A stretch of 64,000 bases of DNA from positions 124,001-188,000 of the forward strand of contig JACEVL010000497.1 of NCBI GenBank assembly GCA_020284085.1. Direction: 5' to 3'. Origin of the DNA: Aporrectodea caliginosa (Eukaryota > Annelida > Clitellata > Crassiclitellata > Lumbricidae). How positions within the stretch are numbered: position 1 is the stretch's first letter; each line of letters starts with the position of its first letter. The notes under the pieces were generated by a model, which was not told where the DNA came from, made no database searches, and worked only from the letters and a program-made list of their open reading frames with translations. The translations under genes were made by a program, and so were the position numbers. This document shows positions 1 through 11,426 of the stretch, one piece after another.

Positions 1-2
1 AC

Positions 3-10
<8 letters not shown>

Positions 11-60
<50 letters not shown>
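11..60. repeat. (TA)n microsatellite
   Basis: About 25 uninterrupted TA dinucleotides. No function is implied. Confidence 0.95.
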
Positions 61-62
<2 letters not shown>

Positions 63-530
63 CGCAAGGTAAAGGAAGGTCGACGCTAACAGTATTATTG
101 CTGCCATGGGTATGACATGTTCTTAGTCTCGGCACAAGAGGGCGTTTGGCGGCCAGTCCTCTCCCTCGCCGTCTAATCTTTCTACTGACTATGTACGGTC
201 AGTGTGACTCATTATAGCTGAGTTGGCTAGGGGGCGCAGATGTAGCAGAAATCTCGAACCAAATTTCTGAACCACCAATCTCTCGACTGACGTTATCGCT
301 CACTGATTTTATTTCTCTGTTATTATAGAACATGAATTTCATAAAGGTTCGCGCTAATACCTAGAAACAACCCTCAATAAACTTATTCTGTTTACACATA
401 CTGTATTGTGACTATGTAATCGATCTGTTATTTCCATTTTAATTCTATTTCGAATAGCAAATGCTGCGTAAAACATTAGCAGTGTTTATGCTTTCCAAAC
501 CCTGTTTGATATTTAGTTAGGATATCTTAA

Positions 531-625
531 GCTCAGCGCTCGTGAATAAGCTGGTGCTCTGCGCTTGGCTTTCGAGTGGCGCTTTAGATATTTGGAGATT
601 ACGATTACGATTTCATTTCAGAATA
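531..625 (+). mobile_element. LINE 3' tail fragment
   Basis: The stretch AGCGCTCGTGAATAAGCTGG, then a GAGTGGCGCTTTAGA motif and repeated ATTACGATT, matches the tail of the better preserved LINE remnant near 38.65-38.73 kb. Shorter relatives occur near 5455 and 16335. Only the tail survives. Confidence 0.5.
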
Positions 626-722
626 CCACTGAAGTTTACATTTTATTATAATTTTCCATTGCTTTACAACTCCATCGTGTAATGAAAATTGAACGAAAGT
701 AACATATTAAAACCTTTATTTG

Positions 723-1092
723 ACCAACGTTCCATTTTTGGAACATAATTTGTAATGTTTAAAAAAATTATTTTGCCTTGGTAAATTTATTATATTTGCA
801 CATCAAATGAAAGATCTAAGAATGGAGAATGTAAAACAGTGGTAATTTTCTGATTGACTTTATTTATTTTTGTGCTACAGATGCGTAATTTTGACGAATT
901 TTGTGATTTTAAAAAAAAATCTTTTAGGAAGTTGAAATAAATATTTGTGTCATAATTTTTCAGGTGAGACACGTTGTATTTTGTTGATTGATATCTATAC
1001 TCAGTGATAAAAATCAAAATTACCGAAAAAGAAGCAAAACTTTAGGAGAAAAAACCCAGTTTTGAAGCATGTTCCATTTTTGGAACGTTGGT
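723..1092. mobile_element. MITE candidate with GTTCCATTTTTGGAAC termini
   Basis: ACCAACGTTCC...GGAACAT at 723-746 recurs in inverse orientation at 1069-1092, so the two arms bracket about 320 bp. Each arm also contains a near-palindrome (GTTCCA-T-run-GGAAC). A third copy lies at 2432-2454. No clean target duplication could be fixed. The arms recall the subterminal palindromes of the piggyBac element at 34.86 kb, but the family is not established. Confidence 0.45.
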
Positions 1093-1225
1093 GCACTCTC
1101 ATTAGTATAATTCCAATATGAGGTGATTGTGTTTCTTGTTCATAATTTGCCAGTATATACTGTTGGAATGTTGCATGTATCATTAATTTGTTTTTAATAT
1201 TATGTTTCATTTAATTTATTTTAAC

Positions 1226-1400
1226 CAGAGGCGTAGCCAGGAAAAAATTTCGGGGGGGGGTAAGTTTTCTGGGGTTTCCATTGGAAATGGTCGAAAAAGT
1301 TCAGTTTTTTGTATTTCGCATATAATTGCATAGAAAAAAGTCGGCAATTTATTTAGGGTGACCCCACCCCGTAAAACCCCTTATATATGCCTATATTTTA
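1226..1400 (+). mobile_element. Possible hAT-like terminus (CAGAGGCGTAGCCAGG)
   Basis: CAGAGGCGTAGCCAGG followed by a G-run resembles a terminal sequence common on non-autonomous hAT elements of aquatic animals. I did not find the opposite terminus, so the right boundary is a guess. Confidence 0.3.
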
Positions 1401-1945
1401 ACACTGATTTTGTAATAATTAGTACATATTTTAAATTGGAGTTTTAGAAAATAACGCAATAACTGCAACACAGTTGAGTACCTGATTCAGTCTAATAGCA
1501 ACTGCAATGTCTAAATCCATGAATGGAGGATGTACAGCCATGCAGGCAGCTGAAAAGAGATCTCTCTATAATGGCAGAGTGTGCACTATATGATCAGTAA
1601 CACAAATCTTTACAATTTGGAATTGTTCATTTCAAACTTAGCATTTATGAGTCGGTGGGTGCCTAACTATGGACATCATGGGTTAGAGATGTTTATAAGA
1701 GGAAAGCCAATCAGATTTAGTTATAAGATCTGGATGTCTTATTCATGAATAGGATGTTCATCCATATCAAGCAACAATTTATTGTGGCAGGAGTAGGCGA
1801 CCCACATACATGTAAACCCCTTTTTTTGAGCGCGTTGCCATGAATTTTGCCTAACTCATCACAGGAAACCATATCACATGCTATTATTTGCCAATCTTTT
1901 TACTAGTGACAGTCTTCTGTCTAAGCTGAGATGTTGGGCAGCAGT
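1401..1945. other. Intergenic DNA, nothing recognised
   Basis: No ORF, RNA gene or repeat was recognised here. Confidence 0.5.
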
Positions 1946-2024
1946 CATTCAGAGGTGCTATTCCAGTTCGACCATCACGGGCATGATGTCCGTGATGGTC
2001 GAACCGGAACAGCACCTCTGAATG
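1946..2024. other. 79-bp near-perfect hairpin
   Basis: Arms 1946-1980 and 1990-2024 (35 bp each, starting CATTCAGAGGTGCT and ending AGCACCTCTGAATG) are inverse complements with only about two mismatches around a 9-nt loop. It could be a foldback MITE or a pre-miRNA-like stem. The sequence alone does not decide. Confidence 0.7.
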
Positions 2025-2585
2025 ACAAGAAAATGTTTGCAAAACAAGAAAGAGGTACATTTGAATACACATGTCATGCCAAAATTGTTGTTGTTAGGTA
2101 GTCAGATAACAATGTAGTAGCATGTTCCAGCAGTATCAATACTGTAAATCCTGTGAAAAAGTGCTCAGGCACGTCAAAGGTTGTCATGACACATTGCGAT
2201 GGGATCGAGCAATACATATCTTTAATTAGTCAGGCTCATTGTTTTTTTCATTTTTTGAAGAAAAACACTACCAAAGAATGTGTCAGGTGCCTCAAGATAC
2301 TTCAAGTGAACTGTTTTGAAAGTTTTCATACCTTTAAACAAACTGGTTTTCAATAAATTGTGGATAAGTCAATATTGTATCGTGTATTCATGTTGAACTG
2401 CCATTGTAAAAAAAATGCTAGTGGGAATGACCCAACGTTCCATTTTTGGAACATCCCAAAAAATGACCTTAAATGTGAAATATCACTAAAAGCTTGTCAT
2501 TTCTGTTTTAATACCATCAACATACAACACATATCTAAGGGCCATCTCAAAATTCCACCTAAAAGGCATAGTGGGTAAATAAAGG

Positions 2586-2622
2586 TTAAAAAGCGTGAGG
2601 AAACCTATTTAAAGGTGTCTAA
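2586..2622 (-). promoter_or_regulatory. Weak minus-strand PSE-like box
   Basis: The inverse complement of TTAGACACCTTTAAATAG lies at 2605-2622. The expected TATA position holds only a poor AT-rich match. Confidence 0.25.
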
Positions 2623-2928
2623 GCTCCGCATCCAGATGAAGGTGGCAAAATACTAGCAATGAAATGCTTAACTATTATAGGTTCAAAATGCGCTTACATG
2701 AACAGTTTCCACCGTAAAATGAATGTTTCCCTGCGTTCGCATACCTTATAAACACCACAGCAGTCAATAATATTTAATTATTATTATTATTTATTAAGGT
2801 AATGTTTAATGTTAGCATTAACCCTCTAAAAATAGACCTATTGTATTCTCGGCGATCTCAACTTTCATAAATCAATACGTAACTATCCGTGATGTCATGT
2901 CTGGCAATAAAATTCTTTAACGTATATG

Positions 2929-2970
2929 TTAGACACCTTTAAATGGCATTTTCCCGCAGATATAAATAAA
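2929..2970 (+). promoter_or_regulatory. PSE-like box plus TATA, copy 1
   Basis: TTAGACACCTTTAAATGG at 2929 and TATAAATAAA at 2961 start 32 bp apart. No ORF follows. An inferred snRNA-type promoter. Confidence 0.5.
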
Positions 2971-3522
2971 TTTTCCTCTAAACGTTATTGTTTATTCTGT
3001 AACATACGGTTAATACAACTTCGCCACTAAATTACCTGTGGTAGTGCCACTCCCGAGCCTGAATGAAGGAGGAGGGCGACGCTAATCATCTTCGTTATAA
3101 CAGTGCCTCTAAACACCAACTGTGCAACCATCCTATGCACATAATTTCTACTCTTGTAGTGCCAGGCACAAGCCCAGATAAAGGAGGAGGTGATGCTAAT
3201 CATCTTTGTAATGACAGCGTCGTTATACAGCAGTCAGCCAACCCATATTCGGGTGGTGCCAGACCTAAGCCTATAGCCAAAGGGGAGGGCTACGCTAATA
3301 ATCTCTGTTATGACCTGGCGTCGTTCAGCAAAAATTACTACTGCGATAGCTTAAAAGCGACAATCGACTGATGACTTCAACATTATTACAGTGGCGCTAT
3401 AGAAGCTATTAGTGTAGATTACAATTGTTTAGGAGAAGTAAAGTGGATTGGCCCTCTAACAATGGATAAGAAGCTCAACGCTACCGTGTTTGTAATTAAA
3501 CATTAGCAAATGAAGAATATCA

Positions 3523-3563
3523 TAAGACACCTTTAAAACATGATAACATAGCGGTATAAAAAA
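3523..3563 (+). promoter_or_regulatory. PSE-like box plus TATA
   Basis: TAAGACACCTTTAAAACA at 3523 and TATAAAAAAG at 3555 start 32 bp apart. It is preceded by the GGCGCTATAGAAGC segment shared with other copies. Confidence 0.5.
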
Positions 3564-4460
3564 GATTTTGCGCCCTGATTAATTCCCTGTCGCAGTTTTT
3601 GCAATGTCATTATCTTACATGGAATAATTATACAATTACAAAATAATTACACAATTATTACATAATTACATTATTCCGACACTACTCTACCTGCAGTAGT
3701 GTCAGTCCAACGCCTAGAGAAGGTAGGAGGGCGACGCTAATTATCTTTGTAATGATACAGTGGCTTTAAACAGCAACTAACCAAACTAACACAACGTCAG
3801 CTTCTGTTGCCATAAACAGTCATGAAACTGTAGGTATCATTTTGTTACATCAACATATCGAAAATAAGGTGACATCAAAAGCTGTAAGATTCCTGTTAGA
3901 AAATGGAAATAAAATGTTATGCCAGGGCTCAAAACCCGTCGCTTGTCGCTTCCTAGATACTGAGCTAGAAGCTAAAATAGGCGAGACTGGTAAACAAATT
4001 AAGAATATTCTTCAGTTCAGCAGTTGCCTATGAATTTGCCATAATTTGCAAAGTGGTTATCCGATTTTGATGCCGTTTCCTTTATTCGATACAGAATATA
4101 GTCCTTTTTTGCAAAGCAAAATTGCAGTATGATCAAGTAATGTTTGATGACACAAATATTAAGAAACTTTTTATTCGATTTTCTCACTCAAAACTAATGA
4201 AAGAATCAAACGAGCATAGAAAAAGACATTTTTATTCTATAAAAAGTATTTTGAAGCATATCTACTGTAGAATATGATTGAAAGAAAAGGTCAGAAACTG
4301 ACAAGTGACGGGTTTTGACCCCCTGTGTCACAAATGAGGTTCCTATACACATGAAAAATGCTTGCAATTGATGATAGAAATTCAGCGTAAACTAAACGAA
4401 CTCACTTCCTAAATTAGCAACGTAAACCACTGAATATCTCCATTAATTGCTAAGCTTTGC

Positions 4461-4500
4461 TTCGACACCTTAATAATCGGATCTTTCCGACGTTATAAAT
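4461..4500 (+). promoter_or_regulatory. Degenerate PSE-like box plus TATA
   Basis: TTCGACACCTTAATAATCGG at 4461 and TTATAAAT at 4493 start 32 bp apart, although the box has diverged. Confidence 0.4.
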
Positions 4501-4854
4501 ACCACATTTTCGTTCAAATGTTAGGTTCTTTACGAGTTTTTCAAAATTATTCATCTAACTCCTGCACTATAATAATACTACCGGTTGTAGTGCCAATCCC
4601 AAGCATGAATCAAGGAGTAGGGAGACGTCCATTGTTAGCGTCGTTGTACAGAAACTAGCGATCATTTGGTACTCCCATAAATTGGATGACGCCGTTCGAA
4701 AAAACGTTGTGTAATGTAAACGTTTAATCACTGTCCGTAGTCTGGTAGTGCCAGTCTCAAGCATCTGACCAATCGACGAAGGAGGGTAACATAAGGCTAT
4801 GGTTTTAGTTGGCGGTCTTTTATAGCAACAAATGACGTTTGTATATAATGTTCG

Positions 4855-5028
4855 TGCGTGTCAGTGTGTGCCTATGTGTGCTTGTGTGTGTGTGTGTGTG
4901 TGTGCTTGTGTGTGTGTATGTGTGTGTGCCTATGTGTGCTTGTGTGTGTGTGTGTATGTGTGTGCTTATGTGTGCGTAGGTGTGCATTTGTGCGTGCGTG
5001 TATGTGACTGCGTGTTTGTGTTTGTGTA

Positions 5029-5067
<39 letters not shown>

Positions 5068-5068
5068 A
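4855..5068. repeat. Imperfect (TG)n microsatellite
   Basis: Interrupted TG repeats. ORFs through it are low-complexity Cys/Val and not coding. The flank TCTAACTGCAGAATCCAGTG recurs after the TG tract near 16170. Confidence 0.9.
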
Positions 5069-5276
5069 TAATGTAGGCCCTGTATGTGTGTGTTATATGC
5101 TTGCCTGTGTATGTACATGTATGTGTGCGTCTAACTGCAGAATCCAGTGATTTAGCTCTGATGCTCAGTCAAAAAATTGTAAGGTTTGAATCTGAGTTCA
5201 GATTGATAGGTCAGACGTGTAGACCATCATGGTCCTTTGGGAAAAGGTATTCCCTCATACAAACCCACTGTCTCTC

Positions 5277-5399
5277 CCTCAGGCTGTCTGTTCTGTTAGT
5301 AGTTAAGATTTGTGTCTTGTGAATTGCATAATTGTACACTGTAACCGGTTGCGGTGTGTCAACCGGATTGTTGAATAAACGAAAATATATTATATTATA
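5277..5399 (+). mobile_element. Tail of a tRNA-derived SINE
   Basis: Contains GGCTGTCTGTTCTGTTAGTA and CTGTAACCGGTTGCGG, shared with the fuller copy at 15066. The tRNA-like head is missing. Confidence 0.6.
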
Positions 5400-6139
5400 G
5401 GTCTCTCTGGCAACCGAATTCGGACCTACACTGGAGATAGATCTCTGATACGATGAAGCGCTCGTGAATACTCTTTTGCCCTGCGCTTAGCCTAAGAATA
5501 ACAAATAAACCATTGATTGATTGATATTACACGGTGTCGTTAACAGGAACTAACCAAATGAAACAAACCTAACAAGACAGGTTTTTAACTCCGGCACTGC
5601 TCGCACTCTGGCAGTGCCAGTTCCACGCCTGGAGAAAGAAGGAGGGCGATAATACTCATTAATTTTAGGATATGACACAGGAACATCCGTCCAATATAGG
5701 TTTTACAGCGGAACTCAGCCACTGCATATCTGTGTAACAAGTTCCAGTCCGAAGCATATTTCCTTTCTATACCCATATTTTGTAACTATATTGTTCAAAG
5801 TGCTGGATTGTGGAGCACATCATACTCGTTCAAAGTCCACAAAGATGGAGTAGAATTATTTCGCATATGGCGCTTCTATGCTTGTGAAACTCAGTTTAAT
5901 ATAATTATTGTTAAGATATTTTTCTCTTCAGTTTATTTTCTATAATTTTTTCCATCGCTTTTGCAAAATCGATAAAGTTAAGAATATCGGTCTATGTATT
6001 CTCTTATCCCGGTCTTACAAATGACGATGTCAATATGCTCAGCAAATTATTTGATTCATAGCAATACGACGAATACTCAGCGAAATTATACCTTTTCTTT
6101 ACTTATAATTATAATCAAAACAGTTTAGTCTATCGTTGG

Positions 6140-6240
6140 ACAAGTCTGCCAACTCCACCGTAATGAGGTCACTGACGAGAATTTGAATCCACGACCTCTC
6201 TGTTGAGAGTCCAGAGCGCTAACCATGACACTATCTCTCA
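6140..6240 (-). mobile_element. tRNA-like SINE head fragment
   Basis: On the minus strand it reads as a tRNA-like head with GTTAGCGCTCTGGACTCTCA and a degenerate B box GGATTCAAATTC. It matches the copies at 24.46-24.65 kb. The fold is too decayed for a functional tRNA. Confidence 0.5.
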
Positions 6241-6631
6241 CTGATTAGTCTTCCCTGTTATCATGCAGAGCATAGCTTTCTTTAAGGCTTCCACTAATAC
6301 CCAGAAACAGCATTTAATTAACTAATTCTCTTTTCACATTTTGTAACTTATTAATCATTATGTTACTTCCATTTTAATTCAATTTCGAATCAAAAAGTAT
6401 TCCTTAAAAATTTGGCAGTGTTTAGAATACCACTGAAGTTTATTTATTTTAGCAATTTTTCCATCAGTTTACAAATCGATTATATTAATGACGTGACTGA
6501 TTAAATCGCAGGAAAGCAAACTTCAATCAATGACATTTAATTTTTATTATTTATTAAGCTGAATGTTTAAGACTAATGTCTTCGGGACATTTCCTCGGAC
6601 TTCAGGAATTTTCATTTTAACGTAATATTTA

Positions 6632-6672
6632 TTAGACACCTTTAAATCGTATGCTTCCGAAGGAATAAATAA
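6632..6672 (+). promoter_or_regulatory. PSE-like box plus TATA
   Basis: TTAGACACCTTTAAATCG at 6632 and AATAAATAA at 6664 start 32 bp apart. The copy at 25447 lies in the duplicated segment. Confidence 0.5.
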
Positions 6673-7314
6673 CTTCATCGATCAATCGCTAAACAATGAC
6701 ACGCCGTAGAGGACTCTCTCGTTGTGATCATCGTTACGACTGATGTTTATCAAAATATAATATGTCGCAAAACAATAAACAATGCAAACAAAACTAACAA
6801 AGAGGTTTAAATGAAATTGTTCCTTGACGTCGTCAACGGCCTTTGATGCTTTGAGAAAAAGTCGTTTAACTGTTCGAAGTAATAACAATGTCGTAAAACA
6901 CCAAATAACCAACCAACCTAAGCGTATAGTAATATTCTACCAAAGACCTACATACTCCTAATTCCGCAACTGCACGTATTCTGTTAGTGCTAGTCCGAAG
7001 CCTAAATAAAGAAATAGAGTTATGTTAATCATCTTCGTAATAACAGAGCGTAGTTAAACAGCAACAGACCAACACATCTTCAAGTAGTGCCATATACTTA
7101 AGCGTCTTCAAACAGAAATCTACCACAACGATTTATTTTTTTATTTAGCTCAGTAGCGACCATAAACTGATGACTTTCTCATTATTACAATGGCGCTATA
7201 GAAGTACTTACATTAGATTATAAAAGATAAGCAAACACAAGTTGGATTTGCCCTCTAGCGACATAACAGAAGACCATTGGTGATTGAACTCTAGTATAAT
7301 TATGACGGATGTCT

Positions 7315-7354
7315 TTCGACACCTTTAAATCCTTTCCACTGGCATTATAAATAA
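7315..7354 (+). promoter_or_regulatory. PSE-like box plus TATA
   Basis: TTCGACACCTTTAAATCC at 7315 and TATAAATAAG at 7346 start 31 bp apart. Confidence 0.5.
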
Positions 7355-7434
7355 GGAAATTTGCACTTTGATGTAATATTTTTTGCATTTTGAAGTGTCT
7401 TTATATTAAACAACTGAATAGATTTTAAGCGTCG

Positions 7435-7473
7435 TTAGACACCTTTAAAACGCAACAGATGGTCAAATAAATT
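7435..7473 (+). promoter_or_regulatory. PSE-like box plus weak TATA
   Basis: TTAGACACCTTTAAAACG at 7435 and AAATAAATT at 7465, with ATAAAT at 7467 (32 bp start to start). Confidence 0.45.
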
Positions 7474-7625
7474 GAGAAATTCATTAACGAAACAGTAACT
7501 GTGTGTCGACTTTCTGACATTTTAATTGTTGTCATAATACATAATTACCTCACGTCAACAAAGACCTCTGCAGCCGTAACATCCTGTTAAGCTGTAGTAA
7601 TCCGTATGTTATAGAGACATGGACT

Positions 7626-7639
7626 TGTGTGTGTGTGTC

Positions 7640-7681
<42 letters not shown>

Positions 7682-7706
7682 TGTGTCTGTGTCTGTGTCT
7701 GTGTCT

Positions 7707-7738
<32 letters not shown>

Positions 7739-7750
7739 CTGTGTGTTTGC
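7626..7750. repeat. (GT)n / (TGTGTC)n microsatellite
   Basis: GT repeats flank a block of TGTGTC hexamers. The corresponding place in the duplicated segment (26430-26505) holds a much shorter tract. Confidence 0.9.
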
Positions 7751-7921
7751 AATGTACATGTGTTTGTGTGATATAGCTTGTCTTTCCGGGTCTAATAGAA
7801 CAATTTATATAGCGCCACCGTTATTTGCGTCGCTCTCCTTTCCCTGACTGAGACTGGCACTAACAGAGTAAGGCAGTGGATTTAAACAGATAAAAGAAGC
7901 GGAGAACTATAGGACTATTGT

Positions 7922-7939
7922 TTGATGATGATAATGATA

Positions 7940-8000
<61 letters not shown>

Positions 8001-8034
8001 CGACGACGACGACGACGACGATGATGATGATGAC
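7922..8034. repeat. (GAT)n / (GAC)n microsatellite
   Basis: A trinucleotide tract giving poly-Asp, poly-Met and poly-Ser ORFs in different frames. It is absent from the paralogous site near 27110, so it expanded after the segment duplicated or was lost there. Confidence 0.9.
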
Positions 8035-8334
8035 GTCGACAACGTTGATGATTATGAAAAGATGGAAGAGATTGACGATGATAAGATTGTTAAACGACGC
8101 CGTATTGTCAAGTATGGAGCAAATCAAACTCGTTCAAATTCCACAAAGATGGAGTCGAATTATTTCGTATGTGGCGCTTCTCTGTTTAATATATAGTTTT
8201 GATATTTTTCTCTTCAGTTTATGTTCTATTTTTTCCCATCGCTTTTGCAAGTAGATCGCGTTAAGAATATTCGTATGTGCCTCAGAAAATAGTCTGATTC
8301 GAAAGTTATTAGAGATTGATCGAAATTGACAAAA

Positions 8335-8374
8335 AATATATATAGCCTGAGAAAACATATTCAAAGGTGTATAA
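8335..8374 (-). promoter_or_regulatory. Minus-strand PSE-like box plus TATA
   Basis: Read on the minus strand: TTATACACCTTTGA from 8374, with TATATATATT from 8344, 30 bp apart. Confidence 0.45.
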
Positions 8375-8544
8375 TTTTCTACTCAGGGAGAAGATGAAAA
8401 GTAGTTGCAATTCATTGTTTAACGACATCCTAAAGCTACAAAGACCGTTGTCGTAAAATTATTCAGCGTTCGTACTCCGGTAGTGCCAGACGTAATCTTG
8501 CTAAAGGAGGAGGGCAACGCTATTCATCTAATCATCCTGAAAAC

Positions 8545-8950
8545 AATTACCATCAGCCGTCTCTCTGGCAACCAGACTCGAATGCTCTATGCTGCTCCGC
8601 CTTGGTGGGGGTTTGCAGGGCAACAAGAAAAGAACCGCCTTCAGTCGGCGATGCGGCGTCTGATTCGTCTGCGGTACCTGCCAGAGGACAGTCCATCGTT
8701 TGAGCATCTTTGCAACACTGCCGACTCACGCCTCTTCTCTGCAGTCCTAGGAAATCCGGGGTATGTACTCCATGGGCTACTCCCCCACCAAAAAAAAGCC
8801 GCTCCCCTACACCCTGCGCCCGAGATGACATGACCGTTTTATTCCACAAGCTGACAATCGTTTATAATGAGAATGTTATACTCTGTATAAATGTATGTAC
8901 ACCAAAGTGCGGATATGCAATTGGTTGAATAAAGAATACACTTACTTACT
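8545..8950 (+). mobile_element. 5'-truncated LINE, 3' end (copy 1)
   Basis: It encodes the C-terminal end of a LINE reverse-transcriptase ORF. Recognisable are the RLIRLRYLPEDSPSFEHL stretch and the GNPGYVLHGLLP motif. A short 3' UTR and an ACTTACTTAC tail follow. The same ending recurs at 61200-61630. It is a non-LTR retrotransposon, probably of the CR1/Jockey-like range, and dead on arrival. Confidence 0.7.
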
Positions 8951-9200
8951 TACTTATAGTTCTTTGACACCTCTTTAAGTCTACCACTCACCTTGTAAGT
9001 AGAGACGAGGAAAAAAACAGTACATTGACAGTGCCAGTCCCAAGCCTGGATAAAGAAGGAGGGCGACGCTAGTGGTCTATGTTACCACACAGTTAAACAG
9101 AAAAGCCAGCAGTACATTGGATTTCCATCTGAAGCTGTATTGAACCCAACCATACTTTCCGTTATGTCATTTCGGGAAATAGAACTGTTTAGCGTATATA

Positions 9201-9240
9201 TTAGACACCTTTAAATCGTATGTTTTCTAGGCAATAAATT
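9201..9240 (+). promoter_or_regulatory. PSE-like box plus TATA
   Basis: TTAGACACCTTTAAATCG at 9201 and AATAAATT at 9233, 32 bp apart. Confidence 0.5.
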
Positions 9241-9311
9241 ACTTTTTAGTTTTAGCGATATTGCATTTCTCTCATAAAATTGTCTTTATGCAACCTCGCC
9301 ACTAACTTACC

Positions 9312-9529
9312 TGTATTGTATTGTATTGTATTTGAACACTTGTTATAGCGCCCCTCACAGATTCCTATTCAGAGGCGCTCCCGACTACAGTAACTGCGCG
9401 GACGCTGAATCGGAGTTTCACGCCGAAGCGCATGAGCATTGAGCAATTGCGAGTGAAGGACTTGCTCAGGGTCCATACGCGGCGGCTTGAGGTGGATTCG
9501 AAACCGCAACCCTCCGGCTGCAAGGCACC
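9312..9529 (-). mobile_element. tRNA-derived SINE, minus strand
   Basis: On the minus strand a tRNA-like B box (GGTTTCGAATCC) is followed by a body ending GAGCGCCTCTGAATAGG, a GGGGCGCTATAACAAG motif and a (TACAA)n tail. The tRNA head 5' of the B box is missing. Full-length relatives lie at 10577, 18464, 44114 and 57320. Confidence 0.75.
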
Positions 9530-9991
9530 TGTGTTAGTGTCACACCCAAGTCGAGAGCAAGGAGAGGAACGACCTTAATCGTCTTTGTTATAACAGTATC
9601 GTTAAGAACCAAATAAGCAACCGACTTATACATATAATTTCTACTGCATATATTCCTAATTCCGCCTCTGCCCGAACACTTCTTGTGCCAGTCCAAAGCC
9701 CAGATAAAGGAGGAGGCGAGGATAATCATCTTTGTAACGCCACGGCGATGTTAAACAGCAGTTAAATGACTATCTCCAAAGGGAAGGCGACGCTAATAAT
9801 CTTCTTTAATCAGACAACTGCTTCTGCGATTTAGCTTAATAGTGACCATTATTGCAGTGACGCTATAGAAGCTGTTGGTGTGGATTATCCTGGGTTAGGA
9901 AGGGTAAAATGGATTTGCCCTCTAGCGGCGGAAAAGAAACTCAACAGTACCGTTTTTGTAGTTACACACTGGCTGGTTATGAAGAATATCA

Positions 9992-10030
9992 TTAGACACC
10001 TTTAAAACCCGTTCAGATGGTGCAATAAAA
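9992..10030 (+). promoter_or_regulatory. PSE-like box plus TATA
   Basis: TTAGACACCTTTAAAACC at 9992 and AATAAAA at 10024, 32 bp apart. A GCCAGTC box and a type A hairpin arm follow about 140-175 bp downstream. Confidence 0.5.
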
Positions 10031-10302
10031 GGAGATTTTGCACGTCAATTTATTGTCATTGTGGCTTTGCAAATGTCGTTTTCTCAAATGGAATAATTAA
10101 ACAATTATAAAATAATTATATTAGAATTGCATAATTACACAACTCCGACGCTAGACTACCTGCAGTAGTGCCAGTCGAAAGCCTGGAGAAAACAGGAGGG
10201 CGACGCTAATCATCTTCGTTATGACACCAACCAAAATTACGTCACCAACGACCTCTGTTGCCATAGCATGCTATTATATCCATCTAATACAGAGACATAG
10301 AA

Positions 10303-10304
10303 TA

Positions 10305-10367
<63 letters not shown>

Positions 10368-10390
10368 TTTGTGTGTGTGTGTGTGTCTAC
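10303..10390. repeat. (GT)n microsatellite
   Basis: Nearly pure GT repeat inside the array. Confidence 0.95.
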
Positions 10391-10576
10391 GTGTGGCTGA
10401 GTGAGTTCGCTGTTACATTGACATTGACAGAACTTATTTTAAACAGCAAAAACAAATAAGAAACTTTTTCAGTTGGTCAGTCAAAACGAAATGGATAAAC
10501 TGGCATGATCTCTTTGTCCCGCGAGCGAGAACTGCTATGGCTAAATTGCGAGCATTTGCCTTCATTGGTCCTGCAC

Positions 10577-10817
10577 TATTGTATTGTATTGTATTGTATT
10601 GTATTTGAACACTTGTTATAGCGCCCCAACTAGATTTCCCATTCAGAGGCGCTCCCGACTACTGCGCGAACGCTGAATCGGAGTTTCACGCCGAAGCGCA
10701 TGAGCAATTGCGAGTGAAGGACTTGCCCAGGGTCCCTCGCGGCGACTTTGAGGTGGATCCGAACCCGCAACCCTCCAGCTGCAAGGCACCGAACATACCC
10801 CTACACCACCGCGCCCC
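10577..10817 (-). mobile_element. tRNA-derived SINE, minus strand
   Basis: Head GGGGCGCGGTGGTGTAGGGG (minus strand) with A-box-like and B-box-like regions, the shared body, and the tail motif GGCGCTATAACAAGTG followed by (TACAA)n. (TGTAT)n continues on the other side. Confidence 0.8.
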
Positions 10818-10867
10818 AGTTGTATTGTAATGTGTTGTATTGTATTGTATTGTACTCCACGTTTATA

Positions 10868-10990
10868 ATGCGACCGAGCCACCCGCAGTAAAGATCCGAG
10901 AAATTAATCTCTGATAATCCGACCCGACCGGGAAGCGAACCCGGGGCGCCGGCGCGGAGAGCGGGCACCAACCCACTCGGCCACTGATCC
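10868..10990 (-). mobile_element. tRNA-like SINE head of another family
   Basis: The minus strand reads GTGGCCGAGTGGGTTGGTGC and CCGGGTTCGCTTCCCGGTC, which resemble A and B boxes of a class II (Leu/Ser-like) tRNA. A short AT-containing tail follows. Not a functional tRNA by inspection. Confidence 0.55.
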
Positions 10991-11037
10991 TATGTAACTT
11001 GCTTCCTCCATTGACACATTCCTATTTATTAACTGGT

Positions 11038-11165
11038 GGGCCAAGTGCCTCTTTTCGTTGTCTCAAGACCTCTTTCTTTTTTCTGAGTCTTTCGCACTGG
11101 GAGCGCCTCTGATTGGTGTGCACTGCGAGAGGCGCTATATAAATTGATAGATACAATACATAACG
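11038..11165 (+). mobile_element. LINE 3' tail fragment
   Basis: CGCACTGGGAGCGCCTCTGA followed by GAGAGGCGCTATATAAATTG and (ATACA)n. The same tail is seen inverted at 57985. Confidence 0.55.
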
Positions 11166-11383
11166 ATACAATTGTGACATTCAGCAACAAGCTACTACTG
11201 CGATTTATCTTAATAGCGACCATCGACTGTTGACTAGTCCATTATTACAGTGGCGCAATAGAAGCTTTCAGTGTAGATTATACTAGGTTAGGAAAAGTAA
11301 ATTGGATTGCTCCCTCTAGCAACGAAAAAAGAAGCTCACGGCTACCGTATTTGTAGTTAAACACTAGTAAATGAAGAATATCA

Positions 11384-11426
11384 TTAGCCACCTTTAAAAC
11401 CGTTTTAGATGGCACTATAAATAAAG
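11384..11426 (+). promoter_or_regulatory. PSE-like box plus TATA
   Basis: TTAGCCACCTTTAAAACC at 11384 and TATAAATAAAG at 11416, 32 bp apart. Confidence 0.5.

Larger units (their letters stand above)
61..1225. other. AT-rich intergenic DNA without a gene
   Basis: No ORF in this stretch has protein-like composition or a recognisable domain. It holds a LINE tail fragment (531-625) and a MITE-like inverted repeat (723-1092), listed separately. Confidence 0.6.

Noticed and set aside
3063..3371. 102-residue ORF in the repeat array
   Set aside because: It spans three copies of the GCCAGTC box. Homologous positions elsewhere are full of stops, so it is chance.
4832..5322. Cys/Val-rich ORFs
   Set aside because: Low-complexity readings of (TG)n.
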